In this document: positions 38,391-49,600 of the stretch, piece after piece
Layout: every line of letters begins with the position of its first letter
Position numbering within the stretch: position 1 is the first letter of the stretch
NCBI GenBank assembly: GCA_947588825.1
Contig: CANPZU010000011.1
Location: 1-63,632, forward strand
Source of the DNA: an uncultured Clostridia bacterium
GTDB lineage: Bacteria; Bacillota; Clostridia; Oscillospirales; CAG-272
DNA: 63,632 nucleotides
Reading direction: 5' to 3'
Program-made: the position numbers and the translations under genes
Notes under the pieces: model-generated
Seen by the model: only the letters and a program-made list of their open reading frames with translations
Databases searched by the model: none
Told to the model about the DNA's origin: nothing

Positions 38391-38744
38391 ATGGCAAGAG
38401 TTAAAGGCGCCATTATGACGCGCAAAAGAAGAAATAAAGTATTAAAAGCCGCAAAAGGCTACTGGGGTGCAAAGAGCAAGCACTTCAAGATGGCAAAACA
38501 GGCGGTAATGAAGAGCGGAAACTATGCTTTTATCGGAAGAAAGCTCAAGAAAAGAGATTTTAGAAAGCTTTGGATAACAAGAATATCCGCTCAGGCAAAG
38601 GTAAACGGCATTAACTACAGCAGATTCATGAACGGCCTCAAAAAAGCCGGAATCGATCTCAACAGAAAAATGCTTGCCGACCTTGCCGTAAACGACAAGG
38701 AAGCGTTCGCAGCGCTGACTGAAAAAGCTAAAGCTGCGCTTTAA
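38391..38744 (+). CDS. rplT: 50S ribosomal protein L20
   Basis: 117 residues. It starts [19 protein letters not shown] and has [21 protein letters not shown] and [14 protein letters not shown] blocks, all normal for L20. It binds 23S rRNA early in 50S assembly and, in Bacillus, represses its own operon through the leader. CAGGAGG precedes the ATG. Confidence 0.97.
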   Translation: MARVKGAIMTRKRRNKVLKAAKGYWGAKSKHFKMAKQAVMKSGNYAFIGRKLKKRDFRKLWITRISAQAKVNGINYSRFMNGLKKAGIDLNRKMLADLAVNDKEAFAALTEKAKAAL

Positions 38745-38754
38745 AATAACTTTT

Positions 38755-38787
38755 GGGGTTGTTCTGTCATTTATGACGAGCAACCCC
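38755..38787 (+). terminator. Hairpin after rplT
   Basis: GGGGTTG (38755-38761) pairs with CAACCCC (38781-38787), and an inner GTCAT/ATGAC stem extends it. No T-run follows, so it may stabilise the ribosomal mRNA or only partly terminate. Confidence 0.5.
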
Positions 38788-38854
38788 GAAGGTTTAATTC
38801 ATGCGGCAATCACGCTCTGCCGCTTTATAACTTTACGGCGGGAGATATATCCTA

Positions 38855-39658
38855 ATGCTAACGGATGCAAAACACGAGATTATACGGTCAAGAAGCAATA
38901 TAAAAATCCAAAATGCCGCAAAGCTGCGGCAGAAAAAGTACAGAGACCAAAGCCGCGCTTTCTGCTTTGAGGGCAGGAAGCTAACTGATGAGGCGCTGCG
39001 ATCAAAAATCAGCATAAAAGCGCTCTTTTACACCCCATCTAACTCAGATTACGTTGATTCTCTTATCGGCGATTTTGAAAGGATACCCGTTATTGAGAGC
39101 GTGTATGAAAAGCTGACAGATGAAAGATCGCCCGACGGCGTTTTTTGCATAGCCGAGTATCTTGACAGTATAAAGTATCTCGATGCGATAAAAAATGAAA
39201 AAATCAAGGATCCTTTTATCGCCGTCAGCCTTCGCGACCCCGGCAACCTCGGCGCGCTGATACGCTCCGCCTCGGCTCTTGGCGTGGGAACTCTGATTAT
39301 ATCAAGCGACTGTGCCGACGTCTACTCACAAAAGGTGGTGCGATCGTCTATGGGCGCGCTCTTTCGATCTGAAATACTGGTAGTGGAGCAGATAGATTCT
39401 GTCCCTGCCGCGCTTTCGCAAATGGGATATTCAGTGTTTGCCGCCACTCTTCACAGGGATTCACACATTCTCACTTCCGTTTCCGGCATTGATAACATCT
39501 GTTACGCCGTGGGAAACGAAGGACATGGGATTCCGGAAAGTTTTATAAAAAACTGCGGCGGCTGCGTCACCATTCCTATGAGCGAGGGCGCCGAATCTCT
39601 TAACGTTACCCTTGCCGCCTCGATTTTGATGTGGGAAAATTATAAAAAAAGACTTTAG
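38855..39658 (+). CDS. TrmH/SpoU family RNA 2'-O-methyltransferase
   Basis: A 267-residue SPOUT enzyme. An N-terminal substrate-binding region (FCFEGRKLTDEAL) precedes the knotted SAM-binding core with LRDPGNLGALIRSASALG, GNEGHGIPESF and IPMSEGAESLNVTLAASI. It methylates a ribose in rRNA or tRNA; the exact target is not clear. Its position after rplT matches ysgA in Bacillus. Confidence 0.9.
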   Translation: MLTDAKHEIIRSRSNIKIQNAAKLRQKKYRDQSRAFCFEGRKLTDEALRSKISIKALFYTPSNSDYVDSLIGDFERIPVIESVYEKLTDERSPDGVFCIAEYLDSIKYLDAIKNEKIKDPFIAVSLRDPGNLGALIRSASALGVGTLIISSDCADVYSQKVVRSSMGALFRSEILVVEQIDSVPAALSQMGYSVFAATLHRDSHILTSVSGIDNICYAVGNEGHGIPESFIKNCGGCVTIPMSEGAESLNVTLAASILMWENYKKRL

Positions 39659-39718
39659 GCGGTACAAAAACAGCCCCAATCGCCTTTTAATTTTAATTTA
39701 AACGGGGGACAGATGACC

Positions 39719-40972
39719 ATGGTGGACGTAAGATATTGGATATGGCTGAGCTTAAGACTCGGTCCCGCATTCAAGCATACCGCAAGCATAATAAGCGCTT
39801 TTTCGGATGCAAAGAATGTATACGACGCTTCCTGCGAAGAACTTAAGGAGACCGGACTTGATGCCGAGCTTATTGACGTTCTTGCCGATAAGGACGTGAG
39901 CGAGACAAATTCGATATATTCATACTGCATAAAAAATCACATAACTCTGCTTTCATATGACAGTGAAAGCTACCCCGCGCGCCTGAAAAAGATAAAGGAC
40001 CCGCCTCTGCTTTTGTACTGTGCGGGCGTGCTTCCCGATATCGACGACAATGTTTGCATAGCAACAGTCGGAACGCGCAGAATAACCGAATACGGCAGAC
40101 GCGAGGCGTACACCATTTCCCGCGATCTCGCCTGCGCGGGTGCGGTCATTATCAGCGGTCTTGCGCTTGGTATAGACGCCGTTTGCCACCGCGCTTGTCT
40201 TGATGCATACGGCAAGACCGTCGCCGTGCTCGGCTGCGGCATTGACATAATCTACCCCAGGGAGAATTTTGAGCTTTTTGACGAGATAGCCAAAACAGGG
40301 GCAATAATCACCGAGTACGCACCGGGAACAAGACCTCTTCCACAAAATTTTCCTCGCAGAAACCGAATAATCAGCGGTCTGTCGCTCGGCACGCTTGTTC
40401 TTGAGGCGGACAGAAAAAGCGGCGCTCTTATTACCGCGCGTACCGCCCTCGAGCAGGGACGGGACCTCTTTGCCCTTCCCGGCAAGGTTGGGGAAATAAA
40501 CAGTCTCGGCACTAATGATCTTATTAAAAACGGCGCGAAAATGGTAACTGGAGCGCAGGACATCCTTGAAGAATACGAATGTCTATTCCCGCATAGAATA
40601 CGCATTGAAAACATCCCGAAATTTCCTGCGCATTTTAACGCCGTGCGCGTCAATACGCCGAAAAATACTTTTTCAAAAGCCAAAAAGGACGACCAAACGC
40701 ACGCTTTTAAAATCGAAGCTTCTTCGAATGCAAAAAACGATTTAAATGAATCAAATGAAACGTCTGCAAAAGCAGAGATCGCAAGGGACACAAGCATGCT
40801 GGATGAAACCTCTCTTAAAGTGCTCGGCAAAATGAAAAAGCTTACGCCGGTATCCCCGGACGAGCTTGTGGATACAGAGCTTACCATATCCGATATTATG
40901 GTTGCAATGACCGTACTTGAGATCAACAAATTCGTAAAAAACCTCCCCGGCGGCATGTTCGTCAGAGAGTGA
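39719..40972 (+). CDS. dprA: DNA processing protein DprA
   Basis: About 417 residues. A Rossmann-type DprA core contains VGTRRITEYGRREAY, SGLALGIDAVCHRACL, LGCGIDIIYPREN and RRNRIISGLS. A linker rich in Ser, Asn and Glu (about 315-355) leads to a C-terminal winged-helix-like domain. DprA loads RecA on incoming single strands in transformation. ATGs at 39713 and 39719 are both possible; the second has better spacing from GGGGGA. No com genes lie in the window. Confidence 0.93.
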   Translation: MVDVRYWIWLSLRLGPAFKHTASIISAFSDAKNVYDASCEELKETGLDAELIDVLADKDVSETNSIYSYCIKNHITLLSYDSESYPARLKKIKDPPLLLYCAGVLPDIDDNVCIATVGTRRITEYGRREAYTISRDLACAGAVIISGLALGIDAVCHRACLDAYGKTVAVLGCGIDIIYPRENFELFDEIAKTGAIITEYAPGTRPLPQNFPRRNRIISGLSLGTLVLEADRKSGALITARTALEQGRDLFALPGKVGEINSLGTNDLIKNGAKMVTGAQDILEEYECLFPHRIRIENIPKFPAHFNAVRVNTPKNTFSKAKKDDQTHAFKIEASSNAKNDLNESNETSAKAEIARDTSMLDETSLKVLGKMKKLTPVSPDELVDTELTISDIMVAMTVLEINKFVKNLPGGMFVRE

Positions 40973-41125
40973 CGATAAAAAGCATAAACAAAAATAACGC
41001 GCTTTAATTATGCAAATTTTTAAGCTTGAGATTTTGGCGCTCAAATATATCGGTACTAATGCTTGCCCGGCTTATAACCTGATTTATATTGATTATACTG
41101 ATTTCGGAAAGGAAAATATTTAACT

Positions 41126-43420
41126 ATGGCATACCTTGTGATCGTGGAGTCGCCTTCAAAAATATCCACCATAAAAGGGTATCTCGGTTCGAATTATAAA
41201 GTGGTCGCCTCGGTGGGACATATAAGGGATCTGCCCAAAAGCTCGCTCGGCGTTGATATCGAAGACCATTTTGCTCCTCATTACATCAACATACGCGGCA
41301 AAGGCGATCTTATAAAAGAATTAAAAAAATACGCAAAAAACGCAAGTAAGGTTTTTCTTGCCACCGACCCCGACCGCGAGGGAGAGGCAATTTCATGGCA
41401 TCTTGCAACGGTGCTTGACATACCCAAAGAAAAGACCTTCCGCGTGACCTTCAACGAAATAACAAAACCCGCGGTGACCTTTGGTATCAAGAACCCAAGA
41501 GCCATCGATATGGACCTTGTAAACTCGCAGCAGGCAAGAAGGATACTCGACCGCATAGTTGGCTACAATCTCTCCCCGTTTCTTTGGAAAAACGTCAAAA
41601 GCGGCCTTTCCGCGGGAAGAGTGCAAACGGTGGCGGCCAAAATTGTCGTCGACCGCGAGAATCAAATACGTGAATTTGTGCCCGAAGAATATTGGACAAT
41701 CGACGCAAAGCTGTGCGCCGAAAAGTCAACTTCCTTTAAAGCGCGTTTTTACGGTACTGAGAACGGAAAGATCGACATTTCAAACAAAGAAGAGGCTGAT
41801 GGCTTACTTGATGAGCTTCGACAAAACAGCTTTATTGTAAAAAGCGTGAACAAATCGGTAAAGAGAAGAAATCCTCTTCCTCCTTTCAACACATCCTCCT
41901 TACAGCAGGAAGCTTCTCGAAAGCTGAGATTTTCGCCGACAAAAACAATGAAGATAGCGCAGGAGCTGTACGAGGGCATTGCTCTCGGCGCGGAAAACGG
42001 CGGAACACACGGTCTTATCACCTATATGCGAACCGACTCTCTCAGGGTGTCCTCGGAAGCAGCATCCTTGGCAAAGGAAATAATACTTGGTCAGTTCGGC
42101 AAAGAGTATTATCCCGCTTCTCCCCGCTCCTACAAAACAAAAGCGGGAGCGCAGGACGCGCACGAGGCGATCAGACCCGCAAACAGTTCTCTCTTTCCCG
42201 ATAATATAAAAGTTCATCTCACCCAAGATCAGTATAAACTTTATAAACTGATATGGGAAAGATTTATCGCAAGCCAAATGGCCTGCGCGTCCTTTGATAC
42301 GCTCTCAATCGACGTATCATGCGGAAAATATATTTTTAAGGCGGGCGGCTCCACCTTGAAATTTAAGGGTTATCTCGCTCTGTACGACGACTATTCCGAC
42401 AGCGAGGAAATAAAGTCCGGAATGAAAATACCGACGCTTTCACCAAATCAGCCTCTTGTTCTTGAAAATCTTTCAAGCGAACAGCATTTTACCGATCCCC
42501 CGCCCCGCTTCAACGAGGCAACCCTTATTAAATTCCTTGAGGAAAAAGGAATAGGGCGCCCCTCCACCATAGCGCCTACAATTGCCTTGATAATTTCAAG
42601 AGGTTATGTGAAAAAGGAAGGTAAAAACCTTGTTCCCACTCCTTTGGGAGAAGCGGTGGTAGGCATTATCGCGGATAATTTCCGTGAAATTGTCGATTAT
42701 AAATTCACGGCTCAGATGGAAGACGAGCTTGACGAGATAGCAAACCGCAAGACGACGATGGAAGAGACGCTGGACAGCTTTTATAAAAAATTCAGCGTCA
42801 GCCTCGAGAAGGCCAATCGCGGCGCAAAAAGCGTGACGCTGAGCATACCTCCCGAGGAAACCGACATTATATGCGAAAAATGCGGAAGCCGAATGGTGGT
42901 CAAAACGGGAAGATACGGGAAATTCGCCGCATGTCCTAACTATCCCGCCTGCAAAAACACAAAGCCTCTCCTCTCAAATGAAAATACTGAAAATACCGAA
43001 AAAGAAGCAAATACCGAACTCCTCTCTCGCTCATGCGAGCTGTGCGGCGCTCCCCTTGTAAAAAAGGTCGGAAGGTACGGCTCCTTTCTCGCGTGCTCAA
43101 ACTACCCTAAATGCAAATACACATATAAGCCTAAAAACAAAATCGGAGTTCCCTGCCCGCTCTGTTCCGCCGAGCTGCTCTGCAAAACCAAAGGCAGAAC
43201 AATCTTTTACAGCTGTGAAAGATATCCCGAGTGCTCTTTCTCCTCTTGGGACAGACCGACTCTTCACAAATGCCCGAAATGTTCGGGAATGCTTTTTTAC
43301 AAAAGAAACAAAAACCTTCTCGTCTGTAAGAAGGAGGGGTGCGGCTATACAAGAGAATCAAAAGAGGATTATTCAAGCGACCTCTCCGATACGAATACGG
43401 CGGTGAAAAATGAAAGCTGA
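41126..43420 (+). CDS. topA: DNA topoisomerase I
   Basis: A 764-residue type IA topoisomerase. The TOPRIM domain has VIVESPSK and the acidic ATDPDREGEAI. The catalytic Tyr is at residue 300 in ITYMRTDS. Four C-terminal Cys4-type zinc ribbons run from about residue 582 to the end. It removes negative supercoils. It follows dprA, an order common in Firmicutes, and overlaps trmFO by 11 bases. Confidence 0.96.
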   Translation: MAYLVIVESPSKISTIKGYLGSNYKVVASVGHIRDLPKSSLGVDIEDHFAPHYINIRGKGDLIKELKKYAKNASKVFLATDPDREGEAISWHLATVLDIPKEKTFRVTFNEITKPAVTFGIKNPRAIDMDLVNSQQARRILDRIVGYNLSPFLWKNVKSGLSAGRVQTVAAKIVVDRENQIREFVPEEYWTIDAKLCAEKSTSFKARFYGTENGKIDISNKEEADGLLDELRQNSFIVKSVNKSVKRRNPLPPFNTSSLQQEASRKLRFSPTKTMKIAQELYEGIALGAENGGTHGLITYMRTDSLRVSSEAASLAKEIILGQFGKEYYPASPRSYKTKAGAQDAHEAIRPANSSLFPDNIKVHLTQDQYKLYKLIWERFIASQMACASFDTLSIDVSCGKYIFKAGGSTLKFKGYLALYDDYSDSEEIKSGMKIPTLSPNQPLVLENLSSEQHFTDPPPRFNEATLIKFLEEKGIGRPSTIAPTIALIISRGYVKKEGKNLVPTPLGEAVVGIIADNFREIVDYKFTAQMEDELDEIANRKTTMEETLDSFYKKFSVSLEKANRGAKSVTLSIPPEETDIICEKCGSRMVVKTGRYGKFAACPNYPACKNTKPLLSNENTENTEKEANTELLSRSCELCGAPLVKKVGRYGSFLACSNYPKCKYTYKPKNKIGVPCPLCSAELLCKTKGRTIFYSCERYPECSFSSWDRPTLHKCPKCSGMLFYKRNKNLLVCKKEGCGYTRESKEDYSSDLSDTNTAVKNES

Positions 43421-44747
43421 CCACATAAATGTTTTCGGGGCGGGACTTGCCGGATGTGAAGCGGCCTGGCAGGCTTCACGTCTCGGCGTCAAGGTTCATC
43501 TTTACGAGATGAAGCCGGTTAAATTCACTCCGGCTCACCACAGTAAAAATTTTTGCGAGCTGGTTTGCTCAAACTCGCTTCGCTCAAATCAACTGTCAAA
43601 CGCCGTGGGACTTTTAAAAGAAGAGCTTGCCGAGCTCGGTTCGCTTATTATGGAATCGGCGCTGCAAAACTCGGTCCCTGCCGGCTCAGCGCTGGCGGTC
43701 GATCGGGAAAAGTTTTCGGAGTATATCACAAAAAAGATAAAAAACAACCCGCTTATAGATATTTACGAGGGCGAGGTGCAATCGATTCCCGATGATGAGA
43801 TAACGGTGGTCGCCACGGGTCCTCTGACCTCCGATGCATTTTCCTTGTATCTTGAAAAGTTTTTAAAAAAAGACTCCCTTTCCTTCTTCGACGCCGCGGC
43901 GCCGATAGTCGAGGCGGATTCAATAGACATGAGCAAGGCGTTTTTCGCTTCAAGATACGGAAAAGGGGAAGCCTGCTATATAAACTGTCCAATGACCGAA
44001 GAAGAGTACACCGCCTTTTACGAAGCACTGATAAGCGCCGAGGAGGCGCCCCTTAAGGATTTTGACAAACAGCAGCAAACTCTTAACGTTTTTGAGGGCT
44101 GCATGCCTGTGGAAGTCATGGCCAAAAGAGGCTTTGACACCCTTCGCTACGGTCCGATGAAACCTGTCGGCCTTCCCTTGCCCGACACCGGAAAGGAAGC
44201 TTTTGCAATCGTTCAGCTAAGAAAGGAAAACAAGGAAGGAACAATGTACAACCTTGTGGGATTTCAGACCCACCTTACCTTTCGGGAGCAAAAAAGGGTA
44301 TTTCGCATGATCGGGGGACTTGAGAACGCTGAGTTTTACAGATACGGAGTGATGCACCGCAACACATTTATAAACTCTCCTGATCTTCTCACAAAATATT
44401 ACTCTATGAAAGATAATCCGAAAGTGTTTTTCGCGGGGCAAATGACAGGGGTAGAGGGGTATGTCGAATCGGCCTCCTCAGGCTTTGTCTCGGGACTCAA
44501 CGCGGCGCTGACTTGCCTTGGTAAACCTTTGCTTGAATTTCCGTCGCTCACGGCAATAGGAGCACTTTCAAAGTATATTTCAACGCCAAACGGCAATTTC
44601 CAGCCGATGAACGTGAATTTCGGCATCATTGATCCGCTTGACCGAAAGATCAAGGGCGGAAAAAGCGCAAGAAACGAGGCAATCTCCGAAAGATCGCTTT
44701 CATTCATACGCTCCACGCTGCTTTTATCAATAAGTCAACTGACATAA
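43410..44747 (+). CDS. trmFO: Folate/FAD-dependent tRNA (uracil-54) methyltransferase
   Basis: 445 residues. The FAD site FGAGLAGCEAA is near residue 10. TrmFO blocks include HHSKNFCELVCSNSLRSNQL and FFAGQMTGVEGYVESASSG. It makes T54 in tRNA using methylenetetrahydrofolate, the route used by most Gram-positive bacteria. It overlaps the end of topA, suggesting coupling. Confidence 0.96.
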   Translation: MKADHINVFGAGLAGCEAAWQASRLGVKVHLYEMKPVKFTPAHHSKNFCELVCSNSLRSNQLSNAVGLLKEELAELGSLIMESALQNSVPAGSALAVDREKFSEYITKKIKNNPLIDIYEGEVQSIPDDEITVVATGPLTSDAFSLYLEKFLKKDSLSFFDAAAPIVEADSIDMSKAFFASRYGKGEACYINCPMTEEEYTAFYEALISAEEAPLKDFDKQQQTLNVFEGCMPVEVMAKRGFDTLRYGPMKPVGLPLPDTGKEAFAIVQLRKENKEGTMYNLVGFQTHLTFREQKRVFRMIGGLENAEFYRYGVMHRNTFINSPDLLTKYYSMKDNPKVFFAGQMTGVEGYVESASSGFVSGLNAALTCLGKPLLEFPSLTAIGALSKYISTPNGNFQPMNVNFGIIDPLDRKIKGGKSARNEAISERSLSFIRSTLLLSISQLT

Positions 44748-44835
44748 TTATGCGCGTACGTAATAAATTAATGTTTTAAAATTAAAAGCTGATGAAACTA
44801 AACAAATCAGAAGAAAAAAGAGGCAATCATGCGGT

Positions 44836-45543
44836 ATGGATACTCGAAAACTAAGTGAGCTCGAAGAAAAAATCGGTTATACCTTCAAAGACAAGAAGCT
44901 TCTGCTTCGCGCCCTGACTCATTCATCCTATTCAAACGAGGCAAAAGCGAGAGGCGAAGAGATCGAGTGCAACGAAAGGCTTGAATTTTTGGGCGATTCT
45001 GTGCTGTCGCTTATTGTCACAAGTTATCTTTTTAATAAGTTTAAAAACAGTCTTGAAGGAGAGCTATCAAAGATTCGCTCTTTCACTGTAAGCGAAAAGC
45101 CGCTTTCAAAATACGCGGCGGAAATCGGTCTTGGCAATTATCTGTTTTTGGGACACGGCGAGGACAACGAATACGCAAGAAAAAGGCCCTCCCTTACCTC
45201 CGACGCTTTCGAAGCGCTCATTGCCGCCATTTACCTTGACTCCGGTCTTAAGGAGGCGAGCGACTTTGTGCTCCCGTTTGCTATCAAAAACATTGATACT
45301 CTTGAAAAAGAAAATCTGACCATAGATTATAAATCGCTTTTGCAGCAGATAGTACAGCAGGAGCAGGGTGAGATTCTCGAATACGAGCTGCTTGAAGAAA
45401 GAGGACCCGCACACGACAAGGAGTTTTTGATGGCAGCAAAACTCAACAACAACATTATAGGCAAGGGGCGCGGTAAGTCCAAAAGAGCTGCCGAGCAGAG
45501 CGCCGCAAAGAAAGCTCTCGAGCTTTTCGGAAAGAGCGAATGA
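44836..45543 (+). CDS. rnc: Ribonuclease III
   Basis: 235 residues. The catalytic domain carries the signature ERLEFLGDSVL, with the second acidic site in SDAFEALIAAIYLD. A C-terminal double-stranded RNA-binding domain (DYKSLLQQ to the end) follows. It processes rRNA precursors and structured mRNA. Its stop overlaps the next start by four bases, opening the rnc-radical SAM-smc-ftsY group. Confidence 0.96.
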   Translation: MDTRKLSELEEKIGYTFKDKKLLLRALTHSSYSNEAKARGEEIECNERLEFLGDSVLSLIVTSYLFNKFKNSLEGELSKIRSFTVSEKPLSKYAAEIGLGNYLFLGHGEDNEYARKRPSLTSDAFEALIAAIYLDSGLKEASDFVLPFAIKNIDTLEKENLTIDYKSLLQQIVQQEQGEILEYELLEERGPAHDKEFLMAAKLNNNIIGKGRGKSKRAAEQSAAKKALELFGKSE

Positions 45544-46565
45544 AACATATCAACATTCCCATATTCGTCCCGCATGCGGGATGTCCTCACGACTGCGTAT
45601 TCTGCAACCAAAAGAAAATAACCGGCAAAAGCTCGTTTGACATTTGCTCGGTCAAAAGCGATATAGAGACCGCGCTCGCAACGATCGATCCCTCAATATG
45701 CGAGACCGAAATTGCTTTTTTCGGTGGATCATTCACAGGAATTGAAAGAAAGGACATGCTTTCCCTGCTTGAGATAGCGGACAAATTTGTCAATGAAGGC
45801 AAGATTCGCTCGGTACGCTGCTCGACAAGGCCCGATTATATAGATAAGGACATTTTAGATATATTAAAAGAGCATCATGTAAAAACGATCGAGATCGGCG
45901 TACAGAGCACATGCGACAAGGTGCTTTCTCTTTCCAACAGAGGTCATACCGCCGCCGACATCGAAAGAGCGTGCCGACTTATCATTGAAAACGGCTTTTC
46001 GCTTGTGGGACAAATGATGGTCGGCCTTCCCGGCTCCTCTCTTGAAAAAGAGCTTTCCACCGCAAGAGCAATATGCTCATACGGCGCGTCCGGGGCAAGG
46101 ATATATCCTACGGTCGTTTTCAAAGACACTATGCTGTACGAGCTGACACTAAATAACAAATACTCTCCTCTTACCGTTAATGAAGCGGTAAAACGGTGTG
46201 CGCAAATACTTGATGTTTTCATCTCCTCAAAAGTGGATATACTCAGAGTGGGTCTTTGCGAAAACGATGCCCTGCACAACAACGACGGCATTTATTCCGG
46301 CGCATTTCACCCGTCTCTTGGAGAAATGTGCTTCAGCGAGTATTTCTATCTCAAAACTCTGAAGGCATTGAGCGAGCTTGAGCTTCAAAGCGGTATGCTT
46401 GTCACAGTGTACGTCAATTCCTCCTCGCTTTCCAAAGCGATCGGGCATAAAAAAATGAATGTAACAAGACTCACAAGTCTTTATCCGGAGTGCAAATTCG
46501 GCTACCGCGCCCGCCCTGATCTTCGGCAGTACGAACTTATAGTTAAGGCGGAAAAATCGCTCTGA
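45540..46565 (+). CDS. Radical SAM protein, Elp3-like
   Basis: A 341-residue enzyme. The CxxxCxxC cluster site GCPHDCVFC is near residues 14-22, and the TIM-barrel blocks FFGGSFTG, TRPDYI, EIGVQS and GLPGSS are present. Related clostridial proteins lie between rnc and smc. They resemble the radical SAM part of Elp3 but lack the acetyltransferase domain, and their substrate is unknown. It is coupled to rnc by a four-base overlap. Confidence 0.88.
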   Translation: MKHINIPIFVPHAGCPHDCVFCNQKKITGKSSFDICSVKSDIETALATIDPSICETEIAFFGGSFTGIERKDMLSLLEIADKFVNEGKIRSVRCSTRPDYIDKDILDILKEHHVKTIEIGVQSTCDKVLSLSNRGHTAADIERACRLIIENGFSLVGQMMVGLPGSSLEKELSTARAICSYGASGARIYPTVVFKDTMLYELTLNNKYSPLTVNEAVKRCAQILDVFISSKVDILRVGLCENDALHNNDGIYSGAFHPSLGEMCFSEYFYLKTLKALSELELQSGMLVTVYVNSSSLSKAIGHKKMNVTRLTSLYPECKFGYRARPDLRQYELIVKAEKSL

Positions 46566-46610
46566 AAAAGGATTTAATATACCCATACATAATAAAGGAC
46601 AAATCAAAAA

Positions 46611-49600
46611 ATGCGACTCAAATCACTTGAAATGCACGGCTTCAAGTCCTTTCCGGACAGAACCAAAATAAATTTCACCTCCGGCGTGACCGTAATAGTA
46701 GGTCCGAACGGAAGCGGAAAATCAAATATTTCCGACGCCATACGTTGGGTGCTCGGCGAGCTCTCCTCCAAGAACGTTCGAGGCAACAAAATGGAGGACG
46801 TTATATTCGGCGGAACTGAAAAACGTTCGTCTATGGGATACGCAGAAGTATCTCTTACCATCGATAACAGCGGCGCAAACAGAATCAATATCGACTATGA
46901 CGAGGTAACAATCACAAGAAGGCTGTACCGCAGCGGAGACAGCGAGTATTTAATCAACAATAAACTGTCAAGACTGAGAGACATACACGACATGTTTTTC
47001 AATACCGGCATAGGAAAAACAGGCTACTCGATAATAGGTCAAGGCAAGATTGCAGAAATAATTTCGCAAAAGAGCGAGGAGAGGCGCATAATCTTTGAAG
47101 AGGCAGCCGGCATCTCAAAATACAGAATACAAAAACAGGACGCGGAAAGACGGCTGAATGAGACAGATGAAAATCTTATAAGGCTCGGCGACATATTAAG
47201 CGAGATAGAGGGTCGCGTCGGTCCCCTTGAAAAAGAAGCCTCCAAAGCGAAAATTTATCTTGATCTGTACGAAAAGAAAAAAGCGATAGAGATTGCCCTT
47301 GTACTATACGACATTGCAAAGGTGAATCAAAATCGCGACATTATCGAAAAGGATTACATTGTGGCAAAACAGGAGCTTGACATGACAGAGGAGGCTATTT
47401 CGGGTCTCGACTCGCGCATCGAGCGTCTCTGCGCCCTTCAAGTCGAAAAGAAAATACGGTATGACGCTGAAACACGGCGATATTCCAGACTGAACGAGGA
47501 CAAGCACAAGAGCATGAGCGAGCTTGCGCTTGCCGAAAACGAGCTGCGCCATCTTGACGATGCAAAAACAAGAATTCGCTTATCGATTGATAGGGAAAAA
47601 GAGCTTCTGATATCCAAAAATGCCGAAAAAGAAAACATAACCGCCGCTCTCAAGGAAAACAGAGAGGAACTTGAAAAGCTCACAAACAAACTCGACTGCA
47701 CCGAAAAAAAGCTTGACAAAGAGCGCCAAACGATCGCCTCTCTTTCCGACTCACTTGATATTCTCAATAATGAAAAAAGCGATCTTTCAGAAAAATACAA
47801 CGAACTTAGGGTAAGCCTGCTGTCGGAGGACGCCTCAAAGAGCACCTTCGCTCAAAGGCGAGATGAGATATACTCGGCAATAGAGCTTTCAAAAGAGAGC
47901 CTTGACTCCCTCGAAAAGAAAAGAAAAGCAAGTAATGAGACATTGGCAGACTACTTAAGCAGAACGGATAAAGCCAATCAATCACTTAAGAAAACCCAGT
48001 CGGAAATAAAAAAGCGAGAAGATGAACGTGAGGCGAAAGAACGCGGACACAGTTCCCTTCTTTCTGAAATTGCCGCAAAGGAACAGCGAGCTCTAACCCT
48101 GAGGCGCATGGAGGAACACTTTGAGGGATATCAAAAAAGCGTCAAATTCGTTGCCGACTCGGCCTTATCGGGCAAATTACGCGGCATATGCGGACCTGTT
48201 TCCAAGCTTGTAAGCGTTGGAGCACGCTTCATACTCGCCATTGAAACCGCCCTCGGAGCCAATATTCAAAACATAGTTGTCGAGGATGAGGACGCGGCTA
48301 AGGACGCCATATCCCTGCTTAAGTGCGAAAACGCGGGGCGTGCGACTTTTTATCCGCTCACCTCAATAAAGGCCTCGCGCATAGCAATTGACCTTGCGCG
48401 TCTCAAGGAATGCAAGGGATTTCAGGGAATCGCATCCGACCTCATTTCTTATGATCCCAAGTACACGCAGGTCATGCTCTATCTCTTGGGGCGTACGGCG
48501 GTCTTTGACAACCTTGATAACGCATCTGAGGCGGCAAAATCCTTTAAATACTCTTTCAGAGCGGTCACACTCGACGGTCAGCTGATAAACGCCGGAGGAT
48601 CGTACACCGGAGGATCGGTAAAGCATGACAGCGGCATACTTTCAAGAAGCGCCGAGATTGAATCGATAATTAATGACAAGCGCTCGCTCGAAGAGCAGGC
48701 AGAAAAACTGCATTCCGAAATTTTGGAACTTGACGGTTTTCTTCACGGTCTAAGGAAAGAGGAACAGGACGCAGCGTCCGATATTTCCCTTCTATCCTCT
48801 CTTGTCAAGGCGGAAGAAACATCTCTTTCGATAATCGAAAAAAGCAGATCCGAGGAGAATGAAAAGCTCACTTCTCTTGAAAACTCCCTTTCACGTATGA
48901 GTTTTGAAAACAAAGAGAAGCAAAATAAAATAAGCCAAATGAACGCTCGCTCACAGGAGCTTGAAACCGATATCAAGGAATGCGAAAGTAAGATACAGGC
49001 ACTTGTTTGCGATCTCGAGGCGGCGCAAAAACGACGAGACGATCTTATATCGGATAAAAACGCCTCATATCTTGCCTGCTCGTTAAAAAAGCGTGACATT
49101 GAAAATCTTATCTCACGAGAGGAAGAGACAAATGTCGCCCTTGTTTCCGTAAGCAACGAGATAGAACGCCTGGATCGAAGCGTCCTTGAAATTTCTGACA
49201 AGGAAAACGAGCTTTCAAAACGCCGTACCGAGCTTTGCAAAATGATAGACGAGAGTGAAAGCCTGCTTGAGAGTATCGAGAAGGCTAACAAAAGCTTGAA
49301 CGACGAAAACATCGAGCTTGAAAAGGACATAAACGACCTTCGCGCCGCCTCCCGTGAAAAAACCGACAAAAAAATCGAATACTTTGCAAACTGCAACTCG
49401 CTTGCCATGCGTCTTGAAAAGATGAACGCGGATAAAGACAAGCTGGCGGAAAAACTTTTTGAGGAATACGAACTGACCTACGCCGATGCTTTGGGGCTAT
49501 GCCTTGAAAGCATAAGCGAGGAAAACCGCTCCAAAAAAGGAAGTGAACTTGCAAAATACAAGAGCAAGCTGAAAGAACTGGGGCCGGTAAATGTAAACGC

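Noticed and set aside
49285..49554. Antisense frames rich in Ser, Arg and Phe within smc and its neighbours
   Set aside because: These are typical shadows of Glu/Lys/Leu-rich coiled-coil coding sequence. None has start signals or family motifs.
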